Source: Rhodospirillaceae bacterium (GTDB taxonomy: Bacteria > Pseudomonadota > Alphaproteobacteria > Reyranellales > Reyranellaceae). Taken from it: a stretch of DNA of 64,000 bases. The position numbers were made by a program, and so were the translations under genes. Location of the stretch: the NCBI GenBank assembly GCA_009772935.1, contig WOUR01000023.1:62001-126000 (forward strand), read 5' to 3'. The notes under the pieces are model-generated. The model ran no database searches. It was not told the origin of the DNA and worked only from the letters and a program-made list of their open reading frames with translations. Positions 35,190 to 44,148 of the stretch are shown here, in pieces. Positions within the stretch are counted from its first letter, which is position 1. Every line of letters starts with the position of its first letter.

Positions 35190-36806
35190 TCACATCCTCG
35201 CAACGCCGAAGGTGATGGGATTGAGTGGTCGCACGATCGATTCGCGCGCGATCGACAGGGTAAAGGCCAAGACTCGCCGCGTGTCGCGCGGGTCGATGAT
35301 GCCGTCGTCCCACAGGTGCGCGGTGCCATAGAGCGCTGTCGACTCACGCTCGAATTGGTCGACGATGCCCTTGAACATCTTGTCGATCTGCTCGTGCGGC
35401 GGCTCCTTTCCCTCGCGCAGGAACTTCTGCTCGGTCACGGTCTGCATGACGCCGGCCGCCTGTTCGCCGCCCATCACGGCCGTGCGGCTGTTGGGCCAGG
35501 CGAATATGAAGCGGGGATCGAAGGCGCGGCCGCACATGCCGTAGTTGCCGGCGCCGAAGCTGCCACCGATCACGATGGTGATCTGTGGCACGGTCGCGTT
35601 GGCCACGGCCTGGATCATCTTGGAGCCGTGCTTGACGATGCCTCCGCGCTCGCTCTCGGTGCCGACCATGTAGCCGGTCGTGTTCTGCAGATAGACGATC
35701 GGCGTGCCCTGCTGGCAGCAGAGCTGGATGAACTGCGCGGCCTTCACGGCGCCCTTGGCGGTGATCGGGCCGTTGTTGCCGATCAGCGCGACGGGCTCGC
35801 CTTCGATGGCGGCCCAGCCGCAAATCGTCTGCTGGTCGAACAGGCCCTTGAACTCGAGGAAGTCGGAGCCGTCGACGATGCGGGCGATCACCTCGCGCAC
35901 ATCGTAGGGATCCTTGTGCGACGGTGGCACCACCCCGCACAGCTCCTCGATGTCGTAGACCGGCTCCTTGAACGCCCGTTCGGCGCGCGGCGGCAGCCGG
36001 TCGTTCCAGTTCCACTTGGCAATCACATCGCGCGCCATGCGGATGCCATCGGCATCGCTCTCGGCCATCCATTCGGCGACGCCCGACACGGTGGCGTGCA
36101 TCTCAGCGCCGCCCAGATCCTCGTCGGTGGCGATCTCGCCGGTGGCGGCCTTGAGCAGCGGCGGTCCGGCCAGGAACACCTTGGCCTGGTTGCGCACCAT
36201 GATGACGTAGTCGCTGAGGCCCGGCAGGTACGCGCCGCCGGCGGTCGAGGAGCCGTGCACCACGGTGACTTGCGGGATGCCGCGCGCGGACATGCGCGCC
36301 TGATTGGCGAAGCCGCGGCCGCCGGGCACGAAGATCTCGGCCTGATAGAGCAGGTTGGCGCCGCCGGATTCGACCAGGTTCACGACCGGCAGCTTGTTCT
36401 CCATGACGATCTGCTGCACGCGCTGGCCCTTGCGCTGGCCGGAGGGCGCGACGGTGCCGCCCTTGATGGCGGAGTTCGACGCCGTCACCACGCAGCGCAC
36501 GCCCTCGACATAGCCGATGCCCGCGACCGAGCCGCCGCCGGCGCTCGACCCGTCCTTGTCGTCGTGCATGCGGTAGCCGGCCAGCGGCATCAGCTCGAGG
36601 AACGGGGCGCCGCGATCCAGCAGCAGCGCGATACGCTCGCGCGGCATAAGCTGGCGGCGCTTTACAAAGCGCTCACGCGATTTCTCGGAGGCCGCCTGGA
36701 CGCTGGCTTCGGCCTCGCGGAACTCGGCGATGGCGGCGAGCATGCGTTCGCGGTTCTGCTTGAACTCGTCGCTGTTGCGATCGACCTGGCTTTCGAGAAT
36801 CGGCAT
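35190..36806 (-). CDS. Acyl-CoA carboxylase carboxyltransferase (beta) subunit, AtuC-like
   Basis: A 538-aa carboxyltransferase. The N-terminal half has VNLVESGGANLLYQ and GSSTAGGAYLPGLSDYVIMV; the C-terminal half has GGSFGAGNYGMCGRAFDPRF and FAWPNSRTAVMGGEQAAGVM, the oxyanion-hole segments that bind biotin and acyl-CoA. Length and these stretches fit the methylcrotonyl-CoA/geranyl-CoA carboxylase beta family rather than propionyl-CoA carboxylase. The operon also holds an AtuG-like SDR, AtuD-like dehydrogenases and an AtuE-like hydratase, so geranyl-CoA carboxylase is my preferred reading. Starts 7 bp after the SDR gene. Confidence 0.88.
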   Translation of the reverse strand: MPILESQVDRNSDEFKQNRERMLAAIAEFREAEASVQAASEKSRERFVKRRQLMPRERIALLLDRGAPFLELMPLAGYRMHDDKDGSSAGGGSVAGIGYVEGVRCVVTASNSAIKGGTVAPSGQRKGQRVQQIVMENKLPVVNLVESGGANLLYQAEIFVPGGRGFANQARMSARGIPQVTVVHGSSTAGGAYLPGLSDYVIMVRNQAKVFLAGPPLLKAATGEIATDEDLGGAEMHATVSGVAEWMAESDADGIRMARDVIAKWNWNDRLPPRAERAFKEPVYDIEELCGVVPPSHKDPYDVREVIARIVDGSDFLEFKGLFDQQTICGWAAIEGEPVALIGNNGPITAKGAVKAAQFIQLCCQQGTPIVYLQNTTGYMVGTESERGGIVKHGSKMIQAVANATVPQITIVIGGSFGAGNYGMCGRAFDPRFIFAWPNSRTAVMGGEQAAGVMQTVTEQKFLREGKEPPHEQIDKMFKGIVDQFERESTALYGTAHLWDDGIIDPRDTRRVLAFTLSIARESIVRPLNPITFGVARM

Positions 36807-36813
36807 GTCGTCC

Positions 36814-37677
36814 TCAGCCGCCCAGGACCTTGGGCGTCGTGGCCAGATGGAAGCCGTCGAACGGCGTGGATCGGTCGGTGGCCGGCAACTCGACCGAGCG
36901 GTTGGCGAGCGGCACGCCGCCGTCGATGCGGATCTCCGTGCCGGTGATATAGGCGGAGGCGTCGCTCAGCAGGAAGCAGACGGCCGCGGAGACTTCGCTC
37001 TCGGTGCCGAGGCGGCCGAGCGGGCAGTAGCCCTTGAGCCTGGGGATCTGCTCCTTGAAGTCGCCGGTATAAGTGTCCATGCCCGACGAGGCGATCCAGC
37101 CCGGCGCCACCGAGTTCACCCGTACGCCGGCTGCTGCCCACTCGAAGGCCAGGGTCATGGTGAGGTTCGCCATGCCGGCGCGCGCGGCGCCGGTGTGAAC
37201 CATGTTGGGGAAGCCGTTGCGGTAGTCCGCCGTCATGTTGACGATCGATCCGCCATGGTTCTGCATCGATTGCGTGAACACCTCGCGGCTCACGATGAAG
37301 CCGCCGGTCAGGTTGTTGCGCACGACGACGTCGAAGCCCTTGGCGCTGAGCGATGCTGCAGGCGAGGGGAACTGGCCGCCGGCATTGTTGAAGAGGCCGT
37401 GGATGCGGCCGTTCCCGGCCACGATCGCCGCGACCGATTCCTTGACCTGGGCTTCCTCGCGGATGTCGAACACGTGGGTCTCGCAGGTGCCGCCCGCCGC
37501 CTCGATTTCGGCTCTCACCTTGTCGAGCTTTTCCTGCTTGCGGCCGGTGATGACGACGTGGGCGCCGAGCGCGGCGAGCTCGTGCGCCGTGCACCGGCCG
37601 ATGCCGCTTCCGCCGCCGGTCACGACGACCGTCCGGCCCTCAAACAACCCCGGTTTGAAGACCGAGCGATAGGTCAT
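36814..37677 (-). CDS. SDR oxidoreductase, AtuG/PECR-like; first gene of terpenoid-type operon
   Basis: A 287-aa SDR with TGGGSGIG at 20-27 and NNAGGQ. The active-site region is GFPNMVHTGAARAGMANLT: Tyr and Lys of the usual YxxxK are replaced and AARAG is present, as in peroxisomal trans-2-enoyl-CoA reductase (PECR) and AtuG, assigned to citronellol/citronellal dehydrogenation or enoyl-CoA reduction. The start at 37677 has GGAGG five bases upstream (CGGAGGAAAC); an upstream ATG at 37890 would run through the operator and into the divergent gene. Promoter region contains the 22-bp palindrome. Confidence 0.88.
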   Translation of the reverse strand: MTYRSVFKPGLFEGRTVVVTGGGSGIGRCTAHELAALGAHVVITGRKQEKLDKVRAEIEAAGGTCETHVFDIREEAQVKESVAAIVAGNGRIHGLFNNAGGQFPSPAASLSAKGFDVVVRNNLTGGFIVSREVFTQSMQNHGGSIVNMTADYRNGFPNMVHTGAARAGMANLTMTLAFEWAAAGVRVNSVAPGWIASSGMDTYTGDFKEQIPRLKGYCPLGRLGTESEVSAAVCFLLSDASAYITGTEIRIDGGVPLANRSVELPATDRSTPFDGFHLATTPKVLGG

Positions 37678-37714
37678 GTTTCCTCCGATTGAACGACCGT
37701 TTACCGGCCTGTAG

Positions 37715-37736
37715 TTGACGTTTACGTAAAGGTCAA
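37715..37736. promoter_or_regulatory. Probable MerR (LiuR-like) operator of the Atu-like operon
   Basis: A 22-bp inverted repeat: left arm TTGACGTTTAC, right arm GTAAAGGTCAA (one mismatch to a perfect palindrome). It lies 38 bp upstream of the SDR start and 40 bp upstream of the divergent SCP2 gene. The same palindrome without mismatch stands in front of the MerR gene at 57594. A MerR protein would bind across a promoter spacer here. Confidence 0.75.
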
Positions 37737-37776
37737 GTAATCCCCCAAGGCCACTGCCGACGGGAGGAATTCGCTC

Positions 37777-38073
<297 letters not shown>

Positions 38074-38140
38074 GCGCTCCGCGCTTGACGCCGGTGGGCG
38101 ACGGTGCGTTCAGACGCGCGAAAGCCCACACGGTAGTAAC

Positions 38141-38168
38141 AAGGGGCCCCTCGTCGGGGCCCTTTTTT
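38141..38168 (+). terminator. Rho-independent terminator after the SCP2 gene
   Basis: A 10-bp stem (AAGGGGCCCC with GGGGCCCTTT, one G-U) around the loop TCGTC is followed directly by a run of Ts. Only the plus strand has the T-run, so it ends the SCP2 transcript. The T-run overlaps the stop codon of the convergent CGNR gene. Confidence 0.9.
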
Positions 38169-38700
38169 ATGCCTGCCTGCTCTTGTGGTAGTGCCGCCTG
38201 GCCTTGGCGCGATTGCCGCAGGACGACATGGTGCACCAGCGGCGCTTGCCGGCCCGGCTCTCGTCGAGAAACAGGTACAGGCACTCGGGGTTGGCGCAGC
38301 GCCGTACCTTGCCGAGGCTCGCGCTCGCGAGCAGGTCTCCCGCCGACCACAGGACGGGGGCGAGAAGGGCCAGCGCCGTGCCCGACCTCATGTCGAGTTC
38401 CCAGTCGAACGCCTCGCTGCCGCGCTTCAGCGTCTGACGCGCCGGTGCCGCCGCGAGGGCCGCATTCAGCCCCTCGAAATCGCGGGTCGCAGGTGCCTTG
38501 CCCTGGGCCACGGCGTCGAACAGCCGATGGAGGGTCTCGCGCAGCTCCAGCGCGCGCTGGAATTCCTTCTGGGAGGGCGGCTTCGGCGCCTTGGCCCAGG
38601 CCGCCAGGTCCGCCGGCGTGTTCAGCGTCTCCGTCGGCGTGTCCTGTCCCCGCCAGTAACGCGTGTTGGCGTATTCGAGACAGAGGTCGGGCCGATTCAT
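38167..38700 (-). CDS. ABATE/CGNR zinc-finger protein, putative transcription regulator
   Basis: A 177-aa protein. N-terminal ABATE-type helical domain (~1-125) and a C-terminal CGNR zinc finger: Cys135, Cys140, Cys156 and C161GNR164, followed by a basic tail (AKARRHYHK). CGNR proteins are predicted DNA-binding regulators, often next to a small-molecule enzyme. The first operator AACCGGTT is 15 bp upstream of its start, and a divergent VOC enzyme gene has another, so it probably controls both itself and the VOC gene. Confidence 0.88.
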   Translation of the reverse strand: MNRPDLCLEYANTRYWRGQDTPTETLNTPADLAAWAKAPKPPSQKEFQRALELRETLHRLFDAVAQGKAPATRDFEGLNAALAAAPARQTLKRGSEAFDWELDMRSGTALALLAPVLWSAGDLLASASLGKVRRCANPECLYLFLDESRAGKRRWCTMSSCGNRAKARRHYHKSRQA

Positions 38701-38714
38701 CGACGGGACTTACT

Positions 38715-38778
38715 AACCGGTTGTCGGGTTGACAAGGAATGCCTCAAGGAATAACCATATAACCGGTTATATAGTTAT
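38715..38778. promoter_or_regulatory. Pair of AACCGGTT palindromes in the CGNR-VOC intergenic region
   Basis: Site 1 is ACTAACCGGTTGT (core 38715-38722). Site 2 is a 28-bp near-perfect palindrome (38751-38778) built on the 16-bp core ATATAACCGGTTATAT at 38757-38772. Core centres are 46 bp apart. Likely operators for the adjacent regulator. Confidence 0.65.
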
Positions 38779-38794
38779 GAAGGAGGAAATTGCC

Positions 38795-39166
38795 ATGTTC
38801 GACCATGTGTCCATCGGCGTCGCCGACATTGCCCGCACACGGAAGTTCTACGACGCTGCGTTGCAGCCGCTCGGCTATGCGCGACTGAGCGACGGCGAGA
38901 CCTCGCTGGGTTATGGCGAGAAGGAAGTCGGCCTGTGGATCGGCAAGGCGGCGAAGCCCGTGAAGCCCGACATGGAATCCGGCCTGCACTTCTGTTTCGT
39001 CGCGAAGGACCGCAAGTCAGTCGATGCATTTCATGCCGCGGCGCTCGAAGGCGGCGGCAAGGACAATGGCAAGCCCGGCCTTCGTTCGGACTACAGCCCG
39101 ACCTACTATGCGGCTTTCGTGATCGACCCCGACGGCTACCGGATCGAGGCCTATTGCGGGAAGTGA
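38795..39166 (+). CDS. VOC family protein (glyoxalase/bleomycin-resistance fold)
   Basis: A 123-aa single VOC unit: FDHVSIGVADIARTRKFYDA at the N-terminus with the first metal-site His, HFCFVAKD in the middle and a C-terminal FVIDPDGYRIEAYCGK with the typical Glu. GGAGG precedes the ATG at 38795 by 8 bases; in-frame ATGs at 38729 and 38777 would be inside the operator region. Such proteins bind a metal and isomerise, hydrolyse or sequester small reactive molecules. Divergent from, and probably regulated by, the CGNR protein. Confidence 0.9.
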   Translation: MFDHVSIGVADIARTRKFYDAALQPLGYARLSDGETSLGYGEKEVGLWIGKAAKPVKPDMESGLHFCFVAKDRKSVDAFHAAALEGGGKDNGKPGLRSDYSPTYYAAFVIDPDGYRIEAYCGK

Positions 39167-39237
39167 CCGCGGCGCCTTGCCATGACCGCTCCCGGTCCCA
39201 ATGTTGATGGGACCGGTAGCGATCCCGTGAGGCGAGG

Positions 39238-39828
39238 ATGACGATGACGACCGTTCGGAATGCGACGCCGGCGGAAGAGGCGGCGGCCATCGCGACACTG
39301 ACCCTGGCGTTCAGCACCGATCCGGCGACGCGCTGGACGTGGCCCAATGCGCAAGACTATCTCGATGCCTTTCCGCGTTTCGCCAAGGCATTCGGCGGCG
39401 CGGGCTTCGCCGAGGGTGGCGCCCACATCGTCGGCGACCATGCCGGTACTGCGCTGTGGCTGCCGCCCGGTGTCGAACCGGATGGCGCGGCGCTTGGCGA
39501 CTTGATGCGCACCACGGCTTCGCCGCAGTCCATGAGCGATGGAATGGAGGTGATGCGGCAGATGGAAAGCCATCACCCCGGCGACCCGCACTGGTACCTG
39601 CCATTGATCGGCATCGACCCGAAGCATCAAGGCAAGGGCCTGGGCGGCGCGCTGCTGGCTCATGTCGCCGACATTTGCGATCGGGATGGTGTGTTGGCCT
39701 ATCTCGAATCGTCGAACCTCAGGAACGTGCCGCTCTACCAGCGCCACGGTTTCGAGATCACGGGCGAGATCCAGTACGGCAGTTCGCCGACCATCGTGCC
39801 GATGCTGCGCACGCCGCGGCGTCGCTAA
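39238..39828 (+). CDS. GNAT family N-acetyltransferase
   Basis: A 196-aa GNAT protein. The acetyl-CoA-binding motif is in IGIDPKHQGKGLGGALLAH (Q-x-x-G-x-G/A form), followed by AYLESSNLRNVPLYQRHGFE and a C-terminal strand. Similar proteins are found in drug- and polyamine-acetylating groups; the acceptor is unknown. GAGG lies just before the start. Convergent with the ABC ATPase gene. Confidence 0.88.
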   Translation: MTMTTVRNATPAEEAAAIATLTLAFSTDPATRWTWPNAQDYLDAFPRFAKAFGGAGFAEGGAHIVGDHAGTALWLPPGVEPDGAALGDLMRTTASPQSMSDGMEVMRQMESHHPGDPHWYLPLIGIDPKHQGKGLGGALLAHVADICDRDGVLAYLESSNLRNVPLYQRHGFEITGEIQYGSSPTIVPMLRTPRRR

Positions 39829-39832
39829 AGGA

Positions 39833-40612
39833 TCAGGCGGCCTTCTTGCCGTGATGGCTGTGCAACTTGGCGCTGAGCACCCGGCGGATCGCGTTGAATT
39901 CCGGGCTGGCGACATCGCGAGGGCGGGCAAGGTCGAGCGCATTGTCGCTCTCGATGCGGCCCGGTCCCGGTGTCATGACCACCACGCGGTTGGCCAGCAG
40001 GATGGCCTCCTCGACCGCGTGGGTGACGAACACGACGGTGAGCTTGGTGCGCTCCCAGATGTCCAGAAGCTCGTCCTGCAGCCGCTCGCGCGTCATGGCG
40101 TCGAGAGCGCCGAACGGCTCATCCATCAGCACGAGTTCGGCATCGTTGGCCAGCACCCGGGCGATCGCCACGCGCTGCTTCATACCGCCGGAGAGCTGGT
40201 GGGGATAGGCGTTGGCGAACTTGGCGAGTCCCACCAGGTCGATGAACTTGTCGACGATCTGCTTCACCTCCGCCGCGCCCAGGCCGCGTGCGGCCGGACC
40301 GAAGCCGATGTTGGCGCGCACGCTCAGCCACGGGAACAGCGCGTAGTCCTGGAAGACCATGCCGCGCGACGGATCGGGGCCGGCGATCGGCCGGCCCCAC
40401 ATCAGGGCCTCGCCTGACGAGGGCTGGTCGAAGCCGGCCATGATGCGCAGCAGGGTGGACTTGCCGCAGCCCGAGGCGCCGATCAGGCAGATGAACTCGC
40501 CCTTGTTGATCGAGAGGTTGGCGCCCGAGAGCGCATGGATCGTCTGGTCCTGAAGCTGGAAGACCTTGGACACGCCCTTGATCTCGACGATGGGAGTGGC
40601 GGACTCAGCCAT
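39833..40612 (-). CDS. ABC transporter ATP-binding protein (SsuB/TauB type)
   Basis: A 259-aa ATPase. Walker A GASGCGKST at 45-53, signature LSGGMKQR, Walker B LVLMDEPFGALD and the switch His in VFVTHAVEEAILL. Nitrate/sulfonate/taurine-type importers carry this form. It overlaps the permease gene by 8 bp and completes a three-gene set (binding protein, permease, ATPase). It energises import of the substrate bound by the 41492-42451 protein. Confidence 0.93.
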   Translation of the reverse strand: MAESATPIVEIKGVSKVFQLQDQTIHALSGANLSINKGEFICLIGASGCGKSTLLRIMAGFDQPSSGEALMWGRPIAGPDPSRGMVFQDYALFPWLSVRANIGFGPAARGLGAAEVKQIVDKFIDLVGLAKFANAYPHQLSGGMKQRVAIARVLANDAELVLMDEPFGALDAMTRERLQDELLDIWERTKLTVVFVTHAVEEAILLANRVVVMTPGPGRIESDNALDLARPRDVASPEFNAIRRVLSAKLHSHHGKKAA

Positions 40613-41465
40613 GATGGTTGGGACTCCAGCGCAGGAGGTAGTTGCCGAGCGCCACGACGACGCGGTCGGACAGGTAGCCCGCGAGGCCGATCACGATCAT
40701 GCCGCAAATCACCAGCTCGGTGCGCGACAGGGTGCGGCCGTCCATGATCACGGCGCCCAGCCCCTCGGGGACGCCGGTCATCTCGCCGACGACGATGACG
40801 AACCAGGCCAGGCCGAGGCCCAGCCGCAGGCCGGTGAAGATCGACGGCGTCGCGGCCGGCAGCACCACCTTGTAGAATTGGGCGTTGCCGCGGCAGCCCA
40901 GCATCGAGGCGGCCTCGAACAGCTTGGGATCGACCGAGCGTACGCCGAAGATCGTGTTGAGCAGGATCGGGTAAAAGGCGCCGAGGCAGACCAGGGCGAA
41001 GGCCGACTTGGCGCCCAGCCCGAACAGGATCATCGACAGCGGCAGCCACGCCGTCACCGGGATCGGCCGCATGACCTGCAGGAAGGGATCGAGCAGCATG
41101 CGCGCGCTCGGCACGCGGCCGATCAGGATGCCGATCGGCAGGGCGAAGACGGCGGCCAGCGCAAAGCCGCCATAGACGCGGCTCATCGAGGCCAGCAGGT
41201 GCGTGGTCAGCGTCGCGGAGTAGGCATCGTCGTAGATGCCGCCCACCGCGAAGTCGATCATGTACTCCCCGACTGCGTACGGTGTCGGAATGAGGCGGGT
41301 CCATTGCTGGGTGGTCGCCACCTGCCAGAAGGCGAGCAGCAGCAGTGGCACGATCAGCGCCAGTACCGTCGGCTTGAAGCGCGCCCATGTCGTGCGCGTC
41401 GCCGCACGCGGCGGGACGGCGGCCGGTGCCGCCGCCGCAACCGATCCTGTCTCGACGATCGCCAT
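40605..41465 (-). CDS. ABC transporter permease (SsuC/TauC type)
   Basis: A 286-aa inner-membrane protein with an N-terminal cytoplasmic tail and about six helices; the EAA-loop region (FEAASMLGCRGNAQFYKVVL) that docks with the ATPase is clear. It would form the translocation pore of the nitrate/sulfonate/taurine-type importer encoded here. It lies between the binding protein and ATPase genes in one minus-strand operon. Confidence 0.93.
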   Translation of the reverse strand: MAIVETGSVAAAAPAAVPPRAATRTTWARFKPTVLALIVPLLLLAFWQVATTQQWTRLIPTPYAVGEYMIDFAVGGIYDDAYSATLTTHLLASMSRVYGGFALAAVFALPIGILIGRVPSARMLLDPFLQVMRPIPVTAWLPLSMILFGLGAKSAFALVCLGAFYPILLNTIFGVRSVDPKLFEAASMLGCRGNAQFYKVVLPAATPSIFTGLRLGLGLAWFVIVVGEMTGVPEGLGAVIMDGRTLSRTELVICGMIVIGLAGYLSDRVVVALGNYLLRWSPNHHG

Positions 41466-41491
41466 GATGCGCTCCGTCGCCTGCGCTTCGT

Positions 41492-42451
41492 CTAGCTGGC
41501 GATCTCGTTCGAGAACTTGGGATTGAGGAAGGTGTCGAACTTCGGCAGCGCGCGGATCTGCTTAAGCTCCAGCATGTGCTGGGCATAGGTCTTGGCCTGA
41601 CCCTGCACCTTGTCGTCGAGCTTCCAGACGTACTCCACGTTGTCGGCGCCCAGCGCCTGCTCGACCGCGGCGCGGTTGGCGCCGAGCTTCTGTACCGTCA
41701 TCTCGACCACGGCCGGCTTGTTGGCCGACATGAACTCGACGGCCTGGCGGTGGGTCTTCAGCATGGTCCGGATCATGTCCGGGTTCTTGGCAACGGTCTC
41801 CTCGTTGGTGCCGATGATCATGTTGAGGCCGCCCATGGCCGTACCGTAGGGATACTCGACGAGTTGGCCGACGCCGGACGTGATGGACAGGGCCGGGCCC
41901 GGCTCGGCGCCGACATAGGCATCGATGTCGCCGCGCGCGAGCATCGCCGGCATCTCGCCGAACGGGACGCGGACCGACGTGATGTCCTTCGGCTTGAGAC
42001 CCTCCATCCGCATACGCTCGAAGATGAAGACTTCCTGGGTGGAGCCCGGCCAGATGCCGACCTTCTTGCCCTTGAGGTCCTTGATCGACTTCACGTCGGA
42101 GCCGGCCTTGGAGATCACGCCCATGCCCCGGTTTGACATGGCGCCTACCACGACCACCGGCTCGCCGGCGGCGGCACCCAGGATGCCGGCGGCGATTCCG
42201 AACGTGCCGAGGTCGACCGATTTGGTGACGACGGCGTTCTTGCAGTCGGTCGGGCTGTCGAAGGTGATGATCTCGATCTTGAGGCCCGGAGGCGCGAATT
42301 TCTCGTAGAAGTGCGGCGGCATCGAATGAACGAGGCGCAGTGCACCCATCTTGACCGTCTGCCCGGCTTGCGCGCGGAGAATGGACGGCGCGGCCAAGGT
42401 TCCCACGGCAGCAAGGCTGGCCCCGGCCAGCAGACGACGACGATTGATCAT
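41492..42451 (-). CDS. ABC transporter substrate-binding protein (NMT1/SsuA-like)
   Basis: A 319-aa periplasmic protein. The leader MINRRRLLAGASLAAVGTLA, with RRR before a hydrophobic stretch and an AxA near residue 28, looks like a Tat or Sec signal. The mature part has TDCKNAVVTKSVDLGTFGIA and LKGKKVGIWPGSTQEVFIFE, as in SsuA/TauA/NMT1 proteins. Ligand (sulfonate, nitrate, thiamine precursor or aromatic acid) unknown. GGGAGG precedes the start. Upstream is a gamma-glutamyltransferase-like gene, which may supply or use the imported compound. Confidence 0.9.
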   Translation of the reverse strand: MINRRRLLAGASLAAVGTLAAPSILRAQAGQTVKMGALRLVHSMPPHFYEKFAPPGLKIEIITFDSPTDCKNAVVTKSVDLGTFGIAAGILGAAAGEPVVVVGAMSNRGMGVISKAGSDVKSIKDLKGKKVGIWPGSTQEVFIFERMRMEGLKPKDITSVRVPFGEMPAMLARGDIDAYVGAEPGPALSITSGVGQLVEYPYGTAMGGLNMIIGTNEETVAKNPDMIRTMLKTHRQAVEFMSANKPAVVEMTVQKLGANRAAVEQALGADNVEYVWKLDDKVQGQAKTYAQHMLELKQIRALPKFDTFLNPKFSNEIAS

Positions 42452-42482
42452 GAAATGCCTCCCAAGCAGTTCCCTTGGAAGG

Positions 42483-42513
42483 CAACAAGCGTGCCAAGTC
42501 GGCACGCTTGTTG
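42483..42513. terminator. Perfect 13-bp hairpin between GGT-like and ABC operon genes
   Basis: Stem CAACAAGCGTGCC / GGCACGCTTGTTG with loop AAGTC. It follows the stop of the minus-strand enzyme gene (42537) and precedes the start of the binding protein (42451). No T-run follows on the minus strand. Either a terminator separating the two genes or an mRNA-processing/stability hairpin. Confidence 0.6.
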
Positions 42514-42536
42514 TGGCGGAAGAAGTGTTCTGGTCC

Positions 42537-44135
42537 CTAGAACCCGATTGCGGCGCCGTCGCGGCGGCTTTCGGAGGCACCGAGGTAGGGGCCGCCGTCG
42601 GGGAAGCGCCAGATGATCTGGCTCGAGCCGAAATCGAAGCTGGGCATCTTTGTGCGTGTCAGGCGATGGCCACGGCTCTCAAGTCCATCGAGCGTGCCCT
42701 GCGGCATGTGCTCTTCCGTCCAGACCGTGCCGTCGGTTTCGTGCACCCGCCAGCGCGGCCCGTCGATCGCCGCCTGCGGATTCTGTCCGTAGTCGACCAT
42801 GCGCGAGAAGACCTGCATGTGTCCCTGCGGCTGCATCGCGCCGCCCATCAGGCCGAACGTCGCCACCGGCCGGCCGTCCTTGGTGATGAAGGCCGGGATG
42901 ATCGTGTGGAAGGGCCGCTTGTTCGGTCCGACCTCGTTGGGGTGGCCCTTGGTCGTGACGAAGCCGGTGCCGCGATTCTGCAGCGCGATGCCGGTACCCG
43001 GCACCACGATGCCGGAGCCGAAGCCGGTGTAGTTGGACTGGATCAGCGACACCATCATGCCCGAGGCGTCGGCGGTGCCGAGATAGATCGTGCCGCCGTC
43101 CTTGGGGGTGCCGGGGCCGAAATCCTTGGCCTTCTTCGGGTCGATAAGCTTGGCGCGGCTCTTCAGGTAGCTCTTGTCGAGCATCTGGGCGGGCGTCACT
43201 TCCATGAAGCGCGGGTCGGCGACGTAGCGGTAGATGTCGGCGAAGGCGAGCTTCATCGCCTCGATGCGCAGATGCGCGACCTCGGGGCCGTCGCAATCGA
43301 GGCCCGCTAGCTCGAAGTTCTCGAGAATGCCCAGCGCCATGCAGGCCGCGATGCCCTGGCCCGACGGCGGGATCTCGTGCAGCGTCGTGCCGCGATAGGC
43401 GAGGCCGATGGGATCGACCCAGTCGGGCTTGTGGGCCGCGAGATCCTCCTTGCGCAGCGCGCCGCCATGCTCGCGCGCGTACTTGTCCATCGCCTCGGCC
43501 AGTTCGCCGCGATAGAACGCCTCGCCCTTGCTCTCGGCGATCTTGGTGAGCGTCTTCGCCTGGTCGGGGAACTTCCAGAGTTCGCCGGGCTGCGGCGCGC
43601 GCCCGTTCGGCAGGAAGGCCTTGACCCAGCTCTCCTGTCCCTTGAGCCGGTCGATCGCCCGCTGCCACTGATGCGCCACCATGTAGGAGACGCGGAAGCC
43701 GTCATGGGCGTACTTGATGGCCGGCTCGAACAGGTCGGCGAAGGGCAGCTTGCCGTAACGCTTGTGCAGCTCCATCCAGAGCGACACGGCGCCCGGCGTC
43801 GTTACGCAGCCCCAGCCGACATTGGGCATCTTGTCGAGGCCGGCATACTTGTCGGGGGTCATCAGCGCTGGCGAATGGCCGTGCGCGTTCAGGCCCACGA
43901 GCTGCTTGCCGTCCCACAGGATGCAGAAGGCGTCGGCACCGATGCCGTTCATCGTGGGCTCGACCACCGTGATGGCGGCGGCGCTGGCGATGGCGGCATC
44001 GACCGCGTTGCCGCCCTTGGCCAGCATGCGCAGGCCGGCGGTGGAGGCGAGTTGCTGGGACGAGGCGACGACGTTCTCGGCGAAGACCGGCAGTTTCTTG
44101 GTGGAGTAGGGGAAGTCGTACGTGAAAGACGGCAC
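42537..44135 (-). CDS. Gamma-glutamyltransferase family protein
   Basis: A 532-aa Ntn hydrolase. MLAKGGNAVDAAIASAAAI at the N-terminus is the family hallmark, and the autocatalytic site is DGGTIYLGTAD with the nucleophile Thr349 at the junction of large and small subunits; GSGIVVPGTGIALQNRG follows. There is no signal peptide, unlike periplasmic glutathione-hydrolysing GGTs, so it may be cytosolic and act on another gamma-glutamyl or acyl amide. It is encoded upstream of the ABC importer genes and downstream of a lipoprotein gene in the same direction. Confidence 0.9.
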   Translation of the reverse strand: MPSFTYDFPYSTKKLPVFAENVVASSQQLASTAGLRMLAKGGNAVDAAIASAAAITVVEPTMNGIGADAFCILWDGKQLVGLNAHGHSPALMTPDKYAGLDKMPNVGWGCVTTPGAVSLWMELHKRYGKLPFADLFEPAIKYAHDGFRVSYMVAHQWQRAIDRLKGQESWVKAFLPNGRAPQPGELWKFPDQAKTLTKIAESKGEAFYRGELAEAMDKYAREHGGALRKEDLAAHKPDWVDPIGLAYRGTTLHEIPPSGQGIAACMALGILENFELAGLDCDGPEVAHLRIEAMKLAFADIYRYVADPRFMEVTPAQMLDKSYLKSRAKLIDPKKAKDFGPGTPKDGGTIYLGTADASGMMVSLIQSNYTGFGSGIVVPGTGIALQNRGTGFVTTKGHPNEVGPNKRPFHTIIPAFITKDGRPVATFGLMGGAMQPQGHMQVFSRMVDYGQNPQAAIDGPRWRVHETDGTVWTEEHMPQGTLDGLESRGHRLTRTKMPSFDFGSSQIIWRFPDGGPYLGASESRRDGAAIGF

Positions 44136-44148
44136 CTCGGAATCCTTT

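Noticed and set aside
36814-36940. Possible loss of SDR function because YxxxK is missing
   Set aside because: The AARAG-type active site is normal for PECR/AtuG-like SDRs, so it is not a defect.
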